Assembly (NCBI GenBank): GCA_039720395.1
Contig: CM077823.1
Coordinates: forward strand, 12,170,107 to 12,234,106
Length of the DNA stretch: 64,000 bases
From: Liquidambar formosana
Lineage: Eukaryota; Streptophyta; Magnoliopsida; Saxifragales; Altingiaceae
Direction: 5' to 3'
Shown: positions 1 through 11,963 of the stretch, piece after piece
Position numbering within the stretch: position 1 is the first letter of the stretch
How the letters are laid out: each line of letters begins with the position of its first letter
Position numbers and translations under genes: made by a program
The notes under the pieces: generated by a model
Databases searched by the model: none
Told to the model about the DNA's origin: nothing
Seen by the model: the letters and a program-made list of their open reading frames with translations, nothing else

Positions 1-19
1 TTAAAAATTTTTATTTTTA

Positions 20-110
20 GATACCTATTTATAGAGTCAATGCTTATGTGTACGTCTTACATTGTAATTCGGTTGCTGAGTGCTAACTTGGCTCAAAATG
101 TTTTATGGGT
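20..110 (-). promoter_or_regulatory. TATA promoter edge of unknown gene family, copy A
   Basis: On the minus strand a TATA box (CTCTATAAATAGG, about 26-38) is followed upstream by a block of about 50 bases that also occurs at 26640-26720 and 49905-49985. There it lies just ahead of the first exons of two related gene copies. By analogy the first exon of copy A should lie just left of base 1, so the gene itself is outside the window. The match is direct; the promoter role is inferred from position and the TATA box. Confidence 0.45.
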
Positions 111-689
111 CTAAATAATTATAAAAATTTTATTAAAAAACAGAAGAGATTGTTAGGAAAATGATAAGGGGGACGAAAGAGTGATAAGGGGGACGAAAGA
201 GTGGGGACGAGTAACTGGGGACAACTAACACCGTTATGTTCGAGTGACTTGGCTCAATTCAATTGAGTTTGTTTTTCTTTTATTGGGTTCCTATTTTTAA
301 GGTATTTCGGTTCCTTTTTTTCACACGATTCTTCCATTCTTCATTGCCGACGATGATGCCCTCTTCCAATCTCTTGACCACACCATAAAATGTTATCGTT
401 TTAGCTTTTCTCCCCCATTAGTGGCATCCCAGATCTGAAACAACTCATTTGTTTTGCATTCCTACTGAACTTCAAAGCAAGAAGCACCCTTCTCCACCAT
501 CAAAAATCCCAACCGGCAATTTTAGTTTAGCCCCATCTCGGGCGAACATAATTTCCAGCCACAATAGGGGCTTTTCTCCACCACCAAATTGGATGTTGGA
601 GAGTAGGGGGGAAATAAGAAAAGACAAAGAAGATCCATTTTCCAGTCATGTTAACAATGATGTCGCTGGAAAATCTCCATTGCTGGAAC

Positions 690-1165
690 TGAGAGTGTTG
701 TGTGCTCTGAATATTATTCAGATAATTTAGGTTTTTTTTTTTTTTTGGATGACAGTGGGAAGTCCCTCCCCCCCCCCCCCCCCCCCCTGCATTGTTTTAC
801 CACTAAGAGTGTTGTGTGCTCCGAATATTAAGATAATTTGGGTTTTTTTTTTTTATTATAAACAATGGGAAGTTCCCCCCTGCATTGTTTACTACTGGGA
901 GTGTTTATGCTCCGAACAATAAGATAATTTGGGTTTTTTATTTTATTTTATTTTTATAAACATTGGAAAGCTTTGCCCCCCTACATTGTTTACCACTGGG
1001 AGTGTTTTGTGCTTTGAATATTCAGATAAATTGGGATTTTTTTTGGATAAAACAGTGGAAAGTTCCCCCCTTGCATTGTTTACCACTAGGAATGTTTTGT
1101 GACATGAATATTCAAATAAATGTACACATGTTAATAGTGATGTTGCTGGAAAATCTCCATTGCCG
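690..1165. repeat. Minisatellite array, left part (~100-bp unit)
   Basis: About four degenerate tandem units of 85-105 bases. Each has the core GTTTACCACTAGGAGTGTTT, an ATTCAGATAATTTGGG segment, a poly-T run, AAACAATGGGAAG and a poly-C run. The same array in the same direction resumes at 4135, after a 2.8-kb insert. ORFs across it only reflect the repeat and are not genes. Confidence 0.85.
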
Positions 1166-1787
1166 GCACAATAAAGCTTTTTTTTTTTTTTTTAATTTTT
1201 ATAGGGAATTTTGGTCATACCCCCTATGTATAAGAGTCATTTTACAATAGGCCCTAAATAAGAATCAATCTTGTAAAAATCCCTTTTAACCTCATACGAA
1301 TTAAAAAGCCCCTGATTTTAAACTTCCAAATATTTACCACTGTGCCATTTTACTATTGATACCCAAAAATCAGGGATTTGCCCACCATTTTTTCTGGCGA
1401 CATTATAGAAAAGGAATCCCAAACGAAATATAGCTTCTCAATGGTACAAAAACACCTTCCAAATGTATCAAGCAACGATTCTAGGGTTTCATTATTCCCG
1501 TTCGTGCATCACAACTTGCTTTTCGAAGACCATTTGAAGACCTTTGGACTCCGTTTCAAGAAGCGAAATGCCGAAAAGAAGTGAGTCTAATGCTTCCATT
1601 TAATTGAGATTCATGTTTTTTTTTTTTTTTTTTTTTTTAATTTTCAGTTTGGAATAGTAAATCACTATGTTTTTTTGTTGATTTTGTTCCTATTTTTTGA
1701 GATTTTAGATTGGGAAGAGTAAATCGATATGCTTTGGGTTGTTTTTGTTCCCATTTTTGAGATTTTAGGAAGATGGAATTGTATTAG

Positions 1788-2075
1788 TATGCTTTTGCAT
1801 CAATATGCTTTCGCATTCATGTTTTTTGCATCCAACAGTATGCTTTACTGTTACATATAATATTTTGCATCAGTATGCTTATAATTTGTTTCCCAATAGT
1901 ATGCCGTTACTGTTGTGTATAATACTTTGTATCAGTATGCCTTTACTATCATATTTGTTGTTTCCAGTAATATGGTATTACTGTCACATATTATATTTTG
2001 CAATTGTGTGCTTTGCTATCATGTTTTTCGTTTCCAACAATATGCCGTTACTGTCACATATAATATTTTGGCAAT
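1788..2075. repeat. Diverged ~60-bp tandem repeat inside MULE-like element
   Basis: Four to five units built on AGTATGCYKTTACTGTYACA, ATAATATTTTGCA and a T-rich segment repeat with strong drift. The two overlapping ORFs here are hydrophobic and low-complexity and simply follow the repeat. Confidence 0.7.
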
Positions 2076-2110
2076 AATGAGTAGTACGTTGAAGCAATTT
2101 GTACAAAAGT

Positions 2111-2590
2111 AGATATTCGCTTGAACTGTGAACAGGGGTGTGCAAATATTTCATTTCTACTCTGATGTTGTTTATTTTTTGCAATTGTAACAATAACTAT
2201 TTACTATTGATATTATTTCACACTACCAATTCGAAAAATGTCATAATGGTAAAAGATGAGTAATGATGTCTATCAAATTGCTAGTAGGTGTAATCGGATA
2301 TTCACTTGTAATGTGTTACTAGTTACTTTCTTCACTTGCAATAGTAACAATTTACTATCAATTGTATGAACTTTAAAGGATAAATATACATTTGCGTTTA
2401 TTTTTCCCAAAGAGGAACAGCATTTCTTGCACTTGCAATGCAAAAAAAAAAAAAAAACATAATAGTGGCAATTCAGTACTGATGTGTAACAAACTGTCCA
2501 CAAGGGTGATTAGATATTCACTTGTACTATGATGCTATTTACTTTTTCTATTTTCAACAGTAACAATTTACTATTAGCAGTTAATTGGAG
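2111..2590. repeat. Three diverged ~200-bp direct repeats
   Basis: Units begin near 2111, 2295 and 2512 with GATATTCRCTTG. Each also carries a GTAACAATTTACTAT-like segment further in. They directly follow the 60-bp array inside the same element. The remainder, 2590-3990, shows no gene. Confidence 0.5.
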
Positions 2591-4134
2591 GGATATCATA
2601 TATTCTCCTATGGTGATATTACAAAGATCTCCTATAGTAACAGTTTATTATGCGTACCTAAAATATTAAATTTTTTTGAGTTCTATTTACATAACCATCC
2701 AATATAACATATGCAGAAAAACATCATCTATTTCAACATGAAGTGGAAACAAAACAATGGCACACCAAGCGAACAACTTGGACTTTATGAATCAAACTCC
2801 CAATAAACTCCAACAATTAAATATGCCAAAACAACTAAAAGTAGCCGGCATCGCAGACTAAATTGGTTCTTGGCATGTCTTCTTATTATGAGTTCTTACA
2901 ACAAATTGTTGTACATCATCAAATGAAGTATACGCATTGTGCGCATAATAGCTGTGCTCCCACCAAAACTACACATCAAGCAAATGTTGTCGTCCATTGC
3001 TAACCCGAAATGTAAAAAACCCTGAATTACAAAGCAAACAGTATCACGTTACTATCTATATTTAAGTCAAACACACATAAACATATATGTGCAAACAAAC
3101 CAGCACGTACAACATAAAACAATAGAACCGTGTTACCATCCGACATTTTAAAAAATCATAAAATACTGTTGACAGTAACACGTTACTATCAACAGCATAA
3201 AAATTGAATTACACTTACTTACATTGAAACACAACCAACATGTGTGAAAAACAAAACGAAAATATGCAGCAAAACTGAAACATGATTGAATCTATTTGTC
3301 GGCTTATATAAAAAATTGACCCAAAACACACATAAAAAAGGAAAATGAAAAAAAAAAAAAATCTAGGGATATGATTATACGAAACCAAAAAAAAAATCTA
3401 GAAATTAGTTGAAAACATACTAGAACAATGAATTTCTGAAAAATAAACGAATCAACAACCTTATGGGAAACGAGAAGCCATATTTGCCGAACAATACAAT
3501 CTACAACGAAACAATGAAAAATCTCGTGGCTGATGCTTAAGCACACTTCAATCCCCCAATCGTTGTTGCTGAACTCAGTATTTCGAGCAAAACTAGCATT
3601 GAAGTTTCATCAAACTTTAAAAAAAAACATTGACAATGGTAGAATGCACTTGAAGAAGACGATATGAAAGAGAAAATACAAATTTTAATTTGAATTCCAC
3701 GCACCAATCCTAAATTGAAGAGAGAGAAACACAATCTCACAAGGATTGCTATCCCACAAAAGGAAACCCCCTCCAAAACCGTTACAAATCCTACATGCAA
3801 TCCGCCCCTTCCTAAAAATCTGGTAGAAAAATATGGAAAAAAAAAGAAAGTAAAATGGGTATTCCGAAATTGCTACTTACCTTATGACAAAAGAAACTTT
3901 TAAAATAGGGGTTATGGAGTTAAAAAATCCTAATGTAGGGTTTTGGTTAAAAGCAGTCCCCTAATAGGGGTAATTGCTAATTTCCCTCCCCCCTCCCCCC
4001 CTTTTTTTTTATATATTTTCTTTCGAGATAGGGGTTGAAAAGGTAAAGCTTATTTCACCATACTTTTCATTATTGATGAATTCTTCATCTCCATCAATCT
4101 CTTACAATTATTTGGGTAGTGAGAACTGGGAAGA

Positions 4135-4985
4135 GAGGGTTTGCTTTCCCCCTGCATTGTGTACCACTAGGAGTGTTTGTGACCTGAATATTTAGATAAT
4201 TTGAGTTTTTTTTTAGATAAACATTGGGAAGTTCCCCCCTCCTACATTGTTTACCACTAGGAGTGTTTGTACCTTGAATATTCAAATAATTTGGGTTTTT
4301 TTTTTTTAATAAACAATGGGAAGTCCCCCCCCCCCCCCCCTTCTTTGGCATTGTTTACCAGTGGGAGTGTTTATGCCCTAAATATTTAAATAATTTGCGT
4401 TTTTTTGGGATAAACATTAGGAAGTTCCACGCCCCCACCCTGCCCCCCCGGCACATTGTTTAACACTAGGATTGTTTTGTGCTTTGAATATTCAGATAAA
4501 TTGGGTTTTTTGTTGGATATTAGTGGGAAGTTCCCCTCATACATTGTTTACCACTAAGAGTTTTGTGTGCTCTGAATATTCAGATAATTTGGGTTCTATT
4601 TTTTTTATAAACATTGGGAAGTTCTGCCCCCCTACATTGTTTTCCACTGGGATTGTTTTGTGCCCAAAATATTCAGAAATTTTTTTTTTTTTGTTTTTTT
4701 TTTTTTGGATAATAATGGGAAGTTCCCCCCATGCATTGTTTACCACTGAGAGTGTTGTGTGCTCTAAATATTTAGATAATTTGGGTTTTTTTTTTTTAGA
4801 TAAACAATGGAAAATTCCCCCTGCATTGTTTGCCACTAGGAGTGCTTGTGCACTGAATAGTTAGATAATTTGGTTTTGTATTTATTTATTTATTTATAAA
4901 CATTGGGAAGTTCTACCTCCCTGCATTATTTACCACTAGGAGTGTTTTGTCCTATGAATATTCAGATAAATTGGAATTTTTAAAA
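4135..4985. repeat. Minisatellite array, right part (~100-bp unit)
   Basis: About nine further units of the array at 690-1165, in the same orientation. CCACTAGG-type cores lie near 4151, 4254, 4356, 4465, 4552, 4646, 4743, 4832 and 4933. Poly-C and poly-T runs vary in length between units, as expected of slippage. Confidence 0.85.
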
Positions 4986-6049
4986 TAAAACAAAAAACCC
5001 TATAAAATGGGGAGATTTGACATCTTGTCAAGTGCTAAAGTATAGCGATTCGACAATGTAATAAGGAAAAAACCAAATACGTTTATCCTGAGTGAAAATT
5101 CCTTTACCATTTGCCATTTAGCTCCTCAACGACCTGTGACAACTTTGTTGGTGGCAATGGAACCCTATTCAATGGCGTTGCAAATAAGTGAGTTCAACTA
5201 CAAGAACAAATGAAAAAACAAAGACTATTGAATCGAAACACATAACCACGTCTAGATTTTCAAGATAAAAAATAAAGAAATCATATATATATATATATAT
5301 TTATAAAAAAAAAACCCATATAACAAAAAGGGTATGAATGATTTCCCCAATCAAACGGGGGAAAATTGTTCAAAACCCTAGAACCTAGCTAAAAACCAAG
5401 CATCCAGATAACAAAACAATCTTTTTTTTATCTAAAAGAAGTACCTTTATGGTTCTTCACGTCCTCTAAAATAGGGCTGTTTGATTTCTATTACTGGGGA
5501 ATAGCAACTCGCTGAAGGGCTTGAACTCGAATGCAAGAGGTATCTCGAAGCTTGGTCAATGAATGCTTTTGGGAATTGCTGAAAGGAAGAAGATGTGAAC
5601 AAATTTGAGGAAACCCCTATAATCTCGTTTATCTAAATCTTGGAAGCATATCACTGAACCGAGAAATGAGGACTTCCCATATTAAGTTCTTTTTGGCTAC
5701 TAACAGTGTTAATACCACTGACCAATCAGATTCAGCCAGGTGAGTAGTCTTATGTTTTGGTCCTTTAATAGTGGTCCTATGTATCACTACTCTACTTTAA
5801 ATCCCATTTAGTTTACTTTTTTTAGGGTTTTATGAAAAATTTAAAAGGTTTTTATGAAAACTAGCCACTTTGTTCACTAAAAAACATCATTCTGAACAGT
5901 TTTGTAAATTTTTTTTTTCTAAGATCTATCATTTAAGCATTTTTTTTTTTTTTTGCCACTTACAATCTCTATTTTATTTTTCATAAAAAATGGCCAAAAA
6001 ATCCACTTAAATGATAGATTTTGGGAAAAAATTATTCTAAAAAATTTTA
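4986..6049. other. Gene-free stretch
   Basis: No coding signal. There is a (TA)n microsatellite near 5283-5302. Near 5921-6020 a short inverted pair (TCTATCATTTAAG / CTTAAATGATAGA) resembles the interior of the hAT element at 26853-27463, so this may be a worn relative of it. Confidence 0.4.
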
Positions 6050-6805
6050 TGTGGTGGCAATAGCCTAGCCCTTTAAAAAAAAAAAGTTTTAGGTGGCATT
6101 TGGATAAACTTTTGGGAGGCCTTAAAAAGGCCTTTTTGAAGGGTAAAAATCATTTTCATTACTTTATAAATGTTTAGTGGGCTACTCAAACTGTCATTTA
6201 TAATAAGGCATTTTAAAAAAATGTTGATGATTAGTGAACACACATTTTGAAAGTTATTTTGTGTTAAAAAGATTGGCAAGTAAAGATAAATTTGGCGCTT
6301 TTTTTTTAAAAAAAAAATTCATTGGAGAGTCTTTTTCCTTCTTGCAATCGGTATTTTAGAAAACAACCATGATAGCTTTTGCCAATTTGCCATTTAGAAG
6401 AAATATATATATTTTTTTTTCCTAAAAAAGCTTTTCAGTGACCTACCAAACACCCTTAAAATATATTAAATGACTTTTAGTTCCAAAAATACCTTTTGGA
6501 ACCTCATAATTGGTGGCTGAACACATACTAGCCTTACTCTAAAAGGTAGTTTAGCAAGAGTAACTCAATGTACGTAGCTTTTAAAAGCAGTATTCGTCAA
6601 GAAGCAAAATAGTCTTTGTGTACATTTGGCGAATCAATTGGGAGGATCCAAAAGGATTTTTGGAGCTAAAAGTCATTTAATATATTGAGATAAGACAAAA
6701 AAAATCTTGATTGTTATCCATTTTTTTACACAAAAAGACTTTCAAAATGTATGTTCCATCACCAAACATCCATTTTCTTCAAAGGGGACGGCTATTGTCA
6801 CAACA
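6050..6805. mobile_element. Foldback (palindromic) element
   Basis: Nested inverted repeats are visible: outer GTGGTGGCAATAGCC near 6050 against its counterpart near 6785-6803, middle arms 6236-6268 / 6724-6756, and inner arms 6461-6513 / 6635-6685. The whole could fold into a gapped hairpin. There is no coding capacity, so it would be a MITE or foldback remnant; the superfamily is not assigned. Exact termini and target duplication were not resolved. Confidence 0.6.
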
Positions 6806-7176
6806 AAAATTTTTTTGCACCCCCACTTAACAAATTAAAAATTGTGCACTAATGCATCAATAAGATAAGTAATTCCTTTTTCTTGGGGGGGATAGAAGTG
6901 GACGAAATCAACACCTTCTATGACTAAATTTACTTATAACATTTTTTCAAGAGTAACTAAAATATCTTTAGAGAAAATTGAGTGCTAAATCTAATTATAT
7001 TTAATTCTAGTATTTAAATTAGCTAAAAGTCTGCAATTCATGTGACATTAGCTCCTAGTTACAAAACTTAATGTGACATGAGTTGGTTGACAAAAATACC
7101 TTCTAGGTTATTTAGTATTGCCACAAGCTAGAGGTCTATTGTCACATTAGGTGTTGTCTATATGGTATTGTAAGGT

Positions 7177-7309
7177 AATGCTATTTCACCCATATTCTCC
7201 CATCCATCCATACGTGGCAGCTTTTCATTATTCTGACCCCATATGATTGCTTTTACCTATACACTTTTGACATATAAGGTGAGTGGTAAAAGATGGATGA
7301 AGTAGCATT
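7177..7309. mobile_element. Small MITE
   Basis: Terminal inverted repeats AATGCTATTTCACCCAT and AATGCTACTTCATCCAT (reverse complement of the right end) bound 133 bases with no ORF. The target duplication is not clear. Confidence 0.6.
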
Positions 7310-7394
7310 TTTCTGTGTTGTTGTCCTAAATATAGTATTACCCTTTTTTAGAAGGTGATCATTCTCCTTTGGTGTATTTAGAACACAAAAAACC

Positions 7395-7740
7395 ATGACC
7401 TTTTTCAACATACCCCAAACTTGCTTTTATTCTTAATGAAGCCTTGATGTCTTCTTAATTATCTAGTGCTTGATAATCCTTGTTTGACAAAAGGATAATA
7501 GAAAGAATATGCATAGATTTGTATTTCATTTCTTTCCCGTGTTGTAATCTTGATTTTCGTTAATGGATTTTCTTTTACTACCAAAATATATATATCTATA
7601 TATATATATATTTTAGGTTCTATTTCAAAAATTGCTATTTCAATGTTGTTAACTCAAAAATGAATATCTTTAGAATTACGTAGGGACCATTTTATACCAT
7701 TACAAATGTGATCCCAGCTTTTAAAAATACTCTTCTATAA
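7395..7740. repeat. Copy A of a duplicated flanking block
   Basis: Contains AAACTTGCTTTTATTCTTAA, then CTTGATAATCCTTGTTTGAC, then a TTTCATTTCTTTCCCG segment. The same succession recurs at about 28390-28650, 51140-51345 and 54055-54270. It always lies on the upstream side of a copy of the minus-strand gene family, so it marks the outer end of a duplicated unit. Confidence 0.6.
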
Positions 7741-8118
7741 AAGTCATGTTCTATTCATGTCTAATTAGTAGGATAATTAGTTAATTAATGCATTATTTGC
7801 ATTATTATTACCTGTTTTGTCGGTTTTTGTTGTGCAAGGTCATAGAATGTCATTAATTATGTTGCATTAATTAGGGCAACAAACATGTATTGGTACTCAA
7901 ATCACAAAAATACATTTTAAATCTAACATACAAGACATAATATACAACCCAATTATCATGACAAGGGTTAAAGACCAAGAAACTTACACCAGCTTCAAGG
8001 GTGATAGTGTGATACAATAAGATGAGAACAAACATGAGTTGGATGTAATGGGGTTCATTTTGGTATGGAATATATGTAATCATATTGAAAAATAATTGTA
8101 GGAATTATTTTGTAAATT

Positions 8119-8822
8119 GGGAGGTTTCCGCACCCCTTTTTACATCATTCGCGCCCCTCCATATGCATTTTAGTCCTTTGGTTTTTCTCTTTTTTCTCTC
8201 TCCTCTCTTCCTCTTTCTCTTCCATGGGCATTTTGTTAAAAACTCTAGCTGAAACAGTTAATAAAAGAAATTAAATGGAGGCTTCCCCTTAATGCCAGTG
8301 AGTCGATGACGAACCCAACAACATTTCTCTTTCCTCTTTTTTTTTTTTTTTTTTTCTCTTCTTTCTTTTTTACTTTTGATTTATTTTTTATTGCAGATGG
8401 TAAGTGGGGAAAGAGAGAGAGACGAGGAAGAAAATAAAGAGGAAGAGAAAGAAGAAAGGAGAGAGAAAAGGATAGGAAAGCTAGGTTCATCAATTAAAGA
8501 AGGTCCCGCTGCTAGGTTGCTTGAACTCCCGGATTCGCGAAATATCATATAAAGCAGTTTACTAGGCTCTTTACTTTCTCTAAACTCCCCTTCCTTCCCA
8601 AGAGAGAAAAATACACCCCATCACCACCTCTAGCAGTCCTCCTTTACCCCTTTTCTCTGCATTCTCTTCCTTTTCCTATAACTGTGTATAGGTCTACAGG
8701 AGGCTATGATGATTTCTACCAAAAAAAAAAAAAAAAATCAATAAATAAGATAAAAGGACAAAATGCCCATGGAGGGATGCAGATGAAGCAAAAAGGGGTA
8801 TAGAAATAGCACCTACGTACCT
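8119..8822. mobile_element. Non-autonomous MULE with 9-bp target duplication
   Basis: Left inverted repeat GCACCCCTTTTTACATCA then CCCCTCCATATGCATTTT is mirrored at the right end, where the reverse complement reads ATACCCCTTTTTGCTTCATC then CCCTCCATGGGCATTTT. Flanking nonamers TTGTAAATT (8110-8118) and TGGTAAATT (8823-8831) differ at one base, fitting the Mutator duplication length. The 704-base interior is poly-T and GA-rich sequence without a transposase; the Lys- and Leu-rich ORFs are low-complexity artefacts. Confidence 0.7.
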
Positions 8823-10376
8823 TGGTAAATTTTATGTTATTATTGCAATAATGGTATGATCATGTTCCATATGGCATGACATCTTGCTGTATTTTCTACT
8901 AGGTCTTGGGCTTCTGCGGTCTTTGGATGTTTTGTTGTGTTATCCCGAAATTGTGGCTACCATTTTGTGCTATATATGTTGTCCTCATTGGGAATGTGTT
9001 ATATCTCCCCTAATTTGCGCATGAGGGCCCCTTCAGGGGAGGCTAGAAAATTGATGGAATTGTTAAATTGAACATGGGGTCTCATATTGCATTCATGACA
9101 TGGTATTCATGAATTTATTATGATTATTTAGGTTTGAGTATAAACATTCTATGATTGCTTATTATGAAAATTATATCTATTGAGCTTTTGCTCACCCCTA
9201 TACTTATCTAACCTTTTTCAGATCCTAGAGCTGAGGAGACCTTTCCTTGAGTTGTGAAATTAATAATGTGCTATGCTAGGACCATTTACTAATTAATTTT
9301 TTAATGGAAAATTTTATGTTGGGATTGTAATAACTTTGAAGTATCTATTCAGTTAATAGGTAACAAACATGTATATATTGATAATTGTAGATGTCTATAA
9401 TAACTAACTATTTTGGTCTTATTTTCTTATGGATTATGATGGTTGTGATGATACCGTGGCTGGATGACAAGAACTATTTAAATATTTATGTTGGGATTAT
9501 GATAGCTGTATTTTAATATATACAGCTGGTAAGTTTTATTATGGTATATCCCATTTATAGATGGGTTATGCCGAAATTTTTATAAATTGATGAAGTTTTC
9601 ACACATGCCGATCATCCACATTAAATCAAATGTTCTGCTTAAAAGTAAATCCATTTTTTATAATAAAAAAATGGTAAAAGAGAACAACCAGCTTTACTTG
9701 GGTGTGATCATTGTAGCTTCCCTACCCTCTGATAAAACCAATGACAGAAAGGGCTTAGACAGGTCCACAATGTAGGGATATTGTAGACGCTCTCTCAATT
9801 CGATATAGCCATAACTTGACCATTGATCAATCCTACCAAAGATAAGTGACTCTAATGCATGTGGCAACTCTATTTTATTGTAGTTGATTATGACCTATTA
9901 ATTTTGGCTCGTGATAAGTCATGACTCTTAGGTTGAACTTGGTAAGAACTCTTATTTTGAGGATATTTAGTTCGTCATTAATTAAACCAAAAATTATCCA
10001 TATCACAAAGAATATACCAAGTTAGCTTAAATACGCAAACAAAATTAACATTTGTTGTTGTTGATAAGGTGGGTGATTCTTATTATTAGTCACTAAAAGA
10101 ATATATTGAGATCAACCATGTAATGTATACCATCTAATAAAGCATCTCTCCAAGGATTGAGTCCAAAAAGTATTCAACCTGAAAGTTTTATTCTGGCAGT
10201 CTTATGTTTTCATACGCCAAAGAGAGAAAGATCCCAAATGCACCCGGAAACGCCAGTTCAATACCACTATTCACTTCCAGGCCCTTTGTGGTTTGAAAGG
10301 CCACATTCGTGCTAAATTGGAACCAGATGGAGCACACTTCCGGTTTAAAGATCATTATTCTATATTTTTACATCTT
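8823..10376. other. Gene-free stretch, possible old LTR remnant
   Basis: No coding exon recognised. The segment near 9180-9240 (GAGCTTTTGCTCACCCCTAT, then a pyrimidine-CAG and CTAGAGCTGAGGAGACC) recalls sequence inside some plant Ty3/gypsy LTRs, but no paired LTR, TG/CA ends or PBS was found. A 62-residue ORF at 9587-9775 has no recognisable features. Confidence 0.25.
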
Positions 10377-10395
10377 TAATGATATACTATTATCT

Positions 10396-10512
10396 GTCCC
10401 TATAAGGTTGGTCGAGCGGATCACACGAGCCGTTAGGGAATAGTCTAGCTGAAACCTCAATGGAAGTAAAACTTGAGATACTCCTAACAATAAACAAAAA
10501 AAAAAAAAAAAA
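10396..10512 (+). mobile_element. SINE with poly-A tail and target duplication
   Basis: A ~117-base insert ends in a run of about 18 A and is flanked by direct repeats AATGATATACTATTATCT (10378-10395) and AATGATATACTACTATCT (10513-10530), which differ at one base. Near its 5' end TGGTCGAGCGG fits the pol III A-box consensus TRGYNNAGYGG, as in tRNA-derived SINEs. A convincing B box was not seen, so it may be worn. No second copy was noticed in the window. Confidence 0.75.
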
Positions 10513-11340
10513 AATGATATACTACTATCTCAAAAATATTGTAATATAATTTTCATTCATTCAAATTTCTTATTGTCAATACCTAAACAATACTATATAA
10601 TGAGACGGGAAATGCCTATTTCAATGACCTTTCACCAGTTTGAATGGTGGGGCTAAATTTTAAAGATGTTAATGAACCGACATATTAAGACCATGAAACA
10701 ACCTACTAAGAAGATCATTGGGTCTTAATTTGCTAGTTTAAAGTCAATATAGTGTACCAAGCTAGATAAAATGCCAAACAGTTTATACCCAGCTCTTAAA
10801 AAAAAATTTGTGATAAAAAATACCGCTGACGTTAAGTAGAAACATAATATATGGAAAATAGAAATTCATAAAGCGTATTTCAAGTTCCTACAAAGTAAAG
10901 CTCTGAATAGGCATATTTAACATTTCCAATTGAATTGGGCTATACAACAGAACTGATCCATAGCATAGGAACATGGATTTCCATTCTCAATACAACCCCA
11001 TAGCATACATTTCTTTGTTCATATGATAGTTAAATACATATTACAATGGCAGAAGCCAAAAAATTCTATTAGTTCCCACACCGTATGTTACATTCTTCTC
11101 ACTATGAGTAATTGACAACACTCGCAAGACGCTTACCTATTCACAAGATCATTTCCTATTTGTTTGTGTGTCCAACAACTCCTTGAAAAATTACCTGGAG
11201 ATAACATAGATGGTGGGATCGAAAAAATATTGTGACTTGGACTACCACAACAATGATCATGATTAACAACAGCCAAAACCAAACATTGCCGATAACACCA
11301 TCATGCAACAAGACTTGTCCAATATAAACGTTCATGGACA

Positions 11341-11496
11341 TTATCCTAATTTGGTATCTCTCTCTCTCTCTCTCTCTGTGATTATTTCTAGAGTGCTTTT
11401 ATATCAACCTGTAATCGAGTTATTTGGGATACACAGTAACTGGATTAGGATATGTAGCAAGAGCGAGAGAGAAAGTGATATACCAAATTAGGATAA
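11341..11496. repeat. Hairpin within the palindrome spacer
   Basis: A perfect 17-base inverted repeat, TTATCCTAATTTGGTAT at 11341-11357 and its complement at 11480-11496, encloses a (CT)n tract and a complementary GAGA tract that could extend the stem. This is probably a separate small MITE or the loop of the larger foldback element. Confidence 0.7.
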
Positions 11497-11507
11497 CAAC
11501 CATAAAC

Positions 11508-11919
11508 CACTACAAAAATAATAGTTATTGCCGGCTATTGTTCATCGGCTGTTTTAGTAAGGCCGGCACACAGTTGATTTCCCGGCTTGCTTTATAGCCG
11601 GCACACGTGTAACAGCTATCTTCATTTACTTACCCCCCAAAAAAAAAAAGAAAGAAGAGGGGGAAAGTAAAACAAAAGAAGGCAAACAGCTCTCATCATT
11701 TCTCTCTAGAGTTTTCTGTCAGCTCTCAACCCTTCTCTCCCTCAAGCGTCAAACCCTCGATCTGATCTCACTCTCAAATCTAATTTCTCGCCCTCGATCT
11801 GATCTGATCTGATTTCTCTTCTCTCTCACTCTCGCGCGATCTCATCTCTCATTCTTAGAAATCGGTAATCAGAAATTTCTTCGTTTCTCACCAGCAATGA
11901 TGAAGCTCAAGGTCCTTTA

Positions 11920-11963
<44 letters not shown>

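Larger units (their letters stand above)
1204..4001. mobile_element. Probable non-autonomous MULE-like DNA transposon
   Basis: The left end (GGGAATTTTGGTCATACCCC) and the reverse complement of the right end (GGGAAATTAGCAATTACCCC) form degenerate terminal inverted repeats of a kind common in plant Mutator-like elements. The element splits the ~100-bp minisatellite that flanks it on both sides. TTTTTATA lies beside the left end, and a poly-T/ATATA stretch lies beyond the right C-run, so the target duplication is unclear. The interior has no transposase. It holds diverged tandem repeats and short open frames with no recognisable product. The right edge is uncertain by about 20 bases. Confidence 0.5.

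Noticed and set aside
690..1165. Regular repeats with spacers, possible CRISPR-like array
   Set aside because: Units are degenerate, tandem and ~100 bases long with homopolymer runs and no unique spacers; this is a plant minisatellite.
4094..4864. ORFs of 73-130 residues on both strands
   Set aside because: Repeat-derived frames across the minisatellite.
9180..9260. Possible Ty3/gypsy LTR motif
   Set aside because: No paired LTR, terminal TG/CA or PBS; kept only as a low-confidence remark in the gap entry.
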